Below, one piece after another: positions 61,582 to 64,000 of a stretch of DNA of 64,000 nucleotides. The stretch is from Nocardia mikamii NBRC 108933 (GTDB lineage: Bacteria > Actinomycetota > Actinomycetes > Mycobacteriales > Mycobacteriaceae). Location of the stretch: contig NZ_BDCM01000019.1 of the NCBI RefSeq assembly GCF_001613505.1, forward strand, positions 1-64,000. Direction: 5' to 3'. A program made the position numbers and the translations under genes. How positions within the stretch are numbered: position 1 is the first letter of the stretch; every line of letters starts with the position of its first letter. The notes beneath the pieces were generated by a model that worked only from the letters and a program-made list of their open reading frames with translations, ran no database searches and was not told the origin of the DNA.

Positions 61582-62445
61582 ATGCTGGGTCGGTTCATAC
61601 TCCTTTCGTTGATCCCGGCGTGGGTGTGGATCGGGCTGCTCGCGGTGGCGGCACTGTTCGGCTTGGCCACCGTGCTGGTGGTCGCCACCGACAGTTCCGG
61701 CTCGGCGGCCTCGGCGGATTTCCGGTACCAGTGCGACAGTGCGCTGGGGCCGGACGAGCAGAGCACCACCGATACGAGCGCGAACACCGGAACGACCGAG
61801 ACGATCCAGCCGTCGGATATTCCGACCGCCAATCCCTTCGCCGAAATCACCGTCGCTCCCGACGATTCGGAGGTGTCGGGGTGGGAGCGCGATTGTGTGA
61901 CGGCGATGCAGTCCGCGCCGTACCAATTGCCGGCGCTGCGGGTGACCAATGGCGGTGCGGCCGTCGACTGCGCTCGTCAGATCGCGCTCGCGGAGGTGGG
62001 ACAGTCGATGGCGGCGGCCACGCTGGTGAAGAACGTGATCTATCAGGCCTCGGCGGTGTGGACCACCGGCCGCTGCGGGGTGCTGGGCGCGGCGCCCGGT
62101 GATTCCGTCGCGAGCGCGGGGCGCGCGGGAGCGGAGCCCGCGCCGGCGGCGACGGGCTGCGGACGGTCCGCGCAGAACCCCGGAACCGCTGTCTCGTCGG
62201 TGGTCGTTTTGCCGGATACCATTGCCGCCCAAGGTCTTTGCGGGCAGCGGGTGGAAGCGGACCGGATCTCGGCCGGGGATCTCGTCTTCTGGGAGTATCG
62301 GTCGCACGCGCCGACCAGGGTGGGCATCGCGGTCGGTCCGGCCGCGATGGTGACCGCCGACCCGATCACCGGTGGCGTGCTGGAGACCGGCATGCCCAGC
62401 GGAGACGGAGTACGAGTGAAACGGGTTTTGGGGAGCGGATCATGA
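61582..62445 (+). CDS. Membrane-anchored protein with degenerate NlpC/P60-like end
   Basis: 287 residues. An N-terminal helix (about 3-35, FILLSLIPAWVWIGLLAVAALFGLATVLVV) anchors an extracytoplasmic part with six or more Cys. The end, AGDLVFWEYRSHAPTRVGIAVGPAAMVTA, resembles the NlpC/P60 core (GDLVFF...HVGIYVG), but the His before VGI is Arg and no FDCSG motif precedes it. I infer an inactive partner or an accessory subunit. The stop overlaps the next start (ATGA). Confidence 0.68.
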   Translation: MLGRFILLSLIPAWVWIGLLAVAALFGLATVLVVATDSSGSAASADFRYQCDSALGPDEQSTTDTSANTGTTETIQPSDIPTANPFAEITVAPDDSEVSGWERDCVTAMQSAPYQLPALRVTNGGAAVDCARQIALAEVGQSMAAATLVKNVIYQASAVWTTGRCGVLGAAPGDSVASAGRAGAEPAPAATGCGRSAQNPGTAVSSVVVLPDTIAAQGLCGQRVEADRISAGDLVFWEYRSHAPTRVGIAVGPAAMVTADPITGGVLETGMPSGDGVRVKRVLGSGS

Positions 62446-63929
62446 CCAGTGCGGAAGTGTGGCATACCGGCCTCGACCCGGTCCCGGAACCGGACCCGAA
62501 TGCCGAGCCCGAACAGGATGGTGAGAATCCGCCGAGTCCGGGCACACCGTGGACGAAGCCGGGGCAGCGCAAGCCGGGCGGACCGGGTACGCCGGCACCG
62601 GCGGCTCCCGGTTCCGGTGGGGCGCAAGCCGATCCGAGCAAGCAGGCGGCGCCGGGAGAGGGAACGCCCGCCGCTCCACCGGCTGCCGCGCCACCGGCCG
62701 CCGCAGCACCTGCCGCCCCGGCCCCGCCTGCCCCGGCCCCGGCGACGTCCGGATCGATCCCCTCGGGCGTGGGGGCCTCGACCGTGGGTACCGGTGGCCC
62801 GGTACAAGCGGCCACACCGGGTACCGGTGCGGGTGCCGTTCCACCGCAACCGGCGGCCGGACGGGGCGCGGACGGGCACGACGGCGGCGGACTCGATCCG
62901 GACACCATGATGTCGATCCTGCCGGCCGCGATGATGGGCATGAGCATGCTGCCCATGCTCGCCTCGGCGCTGTCCGGCCTCGGTAAGGGCGGCGGCGGAA
63001 ACGGTTCCGGTACACAGCAATCCGGCTCGGGCGGCACGCTGACGCCCGAGGCGCAGCAGGCCCTCGACGCACTGCAGAAACTCAAGAAGACCTACGGCGA
63101 CGAAGGTAAGGACCCCACCGGTCCCAACTCCGGCGGCAGCGGAAAACAGCTCGACACCGGTACCGGGTCGGGCAGCAGCGCCGGCAGCGGGAAGACCGCC
63201 GCGCAGATCAAGGCACACCAGCTGTTCCAGCGCAATGCGGCCACGGCCTTCAACACCCTCGACAACGACCTGGTCAACTACATGCGCCGCCTGGCCGGCA
63301 AGCACAAGCTCGACAAGAAGGCCGTCACTCAGCTGCTGCGCGATGTCGACACCGAACTCGCCGAACTGGGCTCGGCGGCCTACACCAAGGCCGGGCAGCT
63401 GAAGGTGCACGACATCCTCACCAAGGCCCTCGAGAAGGCTACCCGCATCGTCAGCGGCGGCAGCGCGAACTCGAAGGAGGCCGCGGCCGAAATCAACCGT
63501 CTCACCAAGCAGTACATGTACAACCTGGCGGGCCGGAAATACACCCAGCCGGCCGGTACGACCGCGTCGTCGGCCGCGCAGAAGGCCGTCCAGGTGGCGC
63601 TGCAGCAGCAGGGCGATCCCTACGTCTGGGGCGCGGAAGGGCCCAATTCGTTCGACTGTTCCGGGTTGACCCAATACGCGGCCCGGGCCGCGGGTGTGCA
63701 GATTCCGCGGGTCGCCTCGGCGCAGTACCGCCAGCTGCCGGAGGTCGCCCCGAACGCCATCCAGCCCGGCGACCTGATCTTCCCGCAGTCGGAGTTCAAC
63801 AACGGCAATCCCGGTCACGTCATGATGTACATCGGCAACGGTAAGTGCGTCGAGGCCCCGCACACCGGAGCCGTGGTGCGCGTGGTCAATCTGCCCAGCA
63901 GTTATCACGCCACTCGCTGGGCGAAGTGA
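62442..63929 (+). CDS. NlpC/P60 peptidoglycan hydrolase of the transfer system
   Basis: 495 residues. Residues 1-150 are Pro/Ala/Gly-rich. A hydrophobic Met-rich stretch follows (MMSILPAAMMGMSMLPMLASAL), then a Gly linker, a helical domain (about 245-375) and the NlpC/P60 domain: Cys406 in FDCSGLTQYA, His459 in PGHVMMYIG. It should cleave peptidoglycan cross-peptides to open a path for the secretion channel, like VirB1-type enzymes. There is no classic signal peptide, so export may rely on the helix or the machine itself. Start ATG 62442, GGGGAG upstream. The last 71 bases of the window show nothing further. Confidence 0.88.
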   Translation: MTSAEVWHTGLDPVPEPDPNAEPEQDGENPPSPGTPWTKPGQRKPGGPGTPAPAAPGSGGAQADPSKQAAPGEGTPAAPPAAAPPAAAAPAAPAPPAPAPATSGSIPSGVGASTVGTGGPVQAATPGTGAGAVPPQPAAGRGADGHDGGGLDPDTMMSILPAAMMGMSMLPMLASALSGLGKGGGGNGSGTQQSGSGGTLTPEAQQALDALQKLKKTYGDEGKDPTGPNSGGSGKQLDTGTGSGSSAGSGKTAAQIKAHQLFQRNAATAFNTLDNDLVNYMRRLAGKHKLDKKAVTQLLRDVDTELAELGSAAYTKAGQLKVHDILTKALEKATRIVSGGSANSKEAAAEINRLTKQYMYNLAGRKYTQPAGTTASSAAQKAVQVALQQQGDPYVWGAEGPNSFDCSGLTQYAARAAGVQIPRVASAQYRQLPEVAPNAIQPGDLIFPQSEFNNGNPGHVMMYIGNGKCVEAPHTGAVVRVVNLPSSYHATRWAK

Positions 63930-64000
63930 ACGGCCCGGCATTCAGTAGCCGACGTAGCCGGTCCCTCGGTGCATGCCCACGATGCCCGGCACTCGATCGA

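Noticed and set aside
53165..64000. Complete integrative conjugative element
   Set aside because: No integrase, relaxase, coupling protein or att repeats are visible in the window; only the transfer-machine genes can be supported.

Overview
The window is high-GC actinobacterial DNA, most likely from Nocardia or a close relative in the Mycobacteriales. This rests on a C1:U72-type initiator tRNA, a WhiB-like iron-sulfur protein, DinB/mycothiol-transferase-like and DUF6508 proteins, a CYP157/CYP154 cytochrome P450 pair, frequent GTG/TTG starts with ATGA/GTGA overlaps, and a TcpC/VirB4-type transfer locus. The species is an inference. I saw no transposase, integrase, relaxase or CRISPR array.

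Region 1 (1-16574) holds the 3' part of a modular type I polyketide synthase. It has the tail of one module, two full modules and a terminal thioesterase. Every visible module is malonyl-specific with DH and KR and no ER, so the released chain should end in a conjugated triene unless a domain is dead. Convergent to it are a nitroreductase-like flavoprotein and a type II thioesterase. The earlier modules lie before the window.

Region 2 (16575-25400) runs from an initiator tRNA with a strong terminator, past the remnant of an FAD monooxygenase next to a TetR gene with a clear operator, to a cyanate operon (cynT, cynS and a nucleobase deaminase, preceded by a CynR-like LysR gene). It continues with a divergent CDF transporter, an NmrA-like reductase with a promoter/operator dyad, a LysR regulator carrying a 24-bp tandem repeat, a SnoaL-like protein and a cyclase-family hydrolase.

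Region 3 (25488-33518) looks like specialised metabolism. It has a CYP157-like P450 lacking ExxR paired with a CYP154-like P450, a DinB-like protein, and one open frame that joins a GT4 glycosyltransferase to a complete cytochrome P450. Divergent to the fusion are a GT1 glycosyltransferase and an ABC-2 permease with no ATPase partner. The fusion is the most unusual gene in the window.

Region 4 (33662-44679) is envelope-related. It holds a two-component system divergent from a DUF5666-like membrane protein across a symmetric four-heptamer motif, and two paralogous GT39-type membrane glycosyltransferases flanking an alpha/beta hydrolase and an erythromycin-esterase-like protein without its usual catalytic residues. 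A secreted protein with a Zur-box-like upstream site follows.

Region 5 (44818-53164) begins with a TetR gene divergent from a tightly coupled FMO/Baeyer-Villiger oxygenase, hydrolase and SDR operon, with a nested palindromic operator between them. It then has DUF6508, a PAP2/diacylglycerol-kinase fusion, MerR, WhiB-like and ROK genes.

Region 6 (53390-63929) is a co-directional, partly overlapping cluster for a type IV secretion or conjugation-like machine: a PAS-like protein, TcpC, a VirB2-like small membrane protein, a PrgI/TcpE-like protein, a VirB4-like ATPase, a VirB6-like polytopic protein, a membrane-anchored degenerate NlpC-like protein and an NlpC/P60 hydrolase. The coupling protein and relaxase, if any, would lie past the window end.
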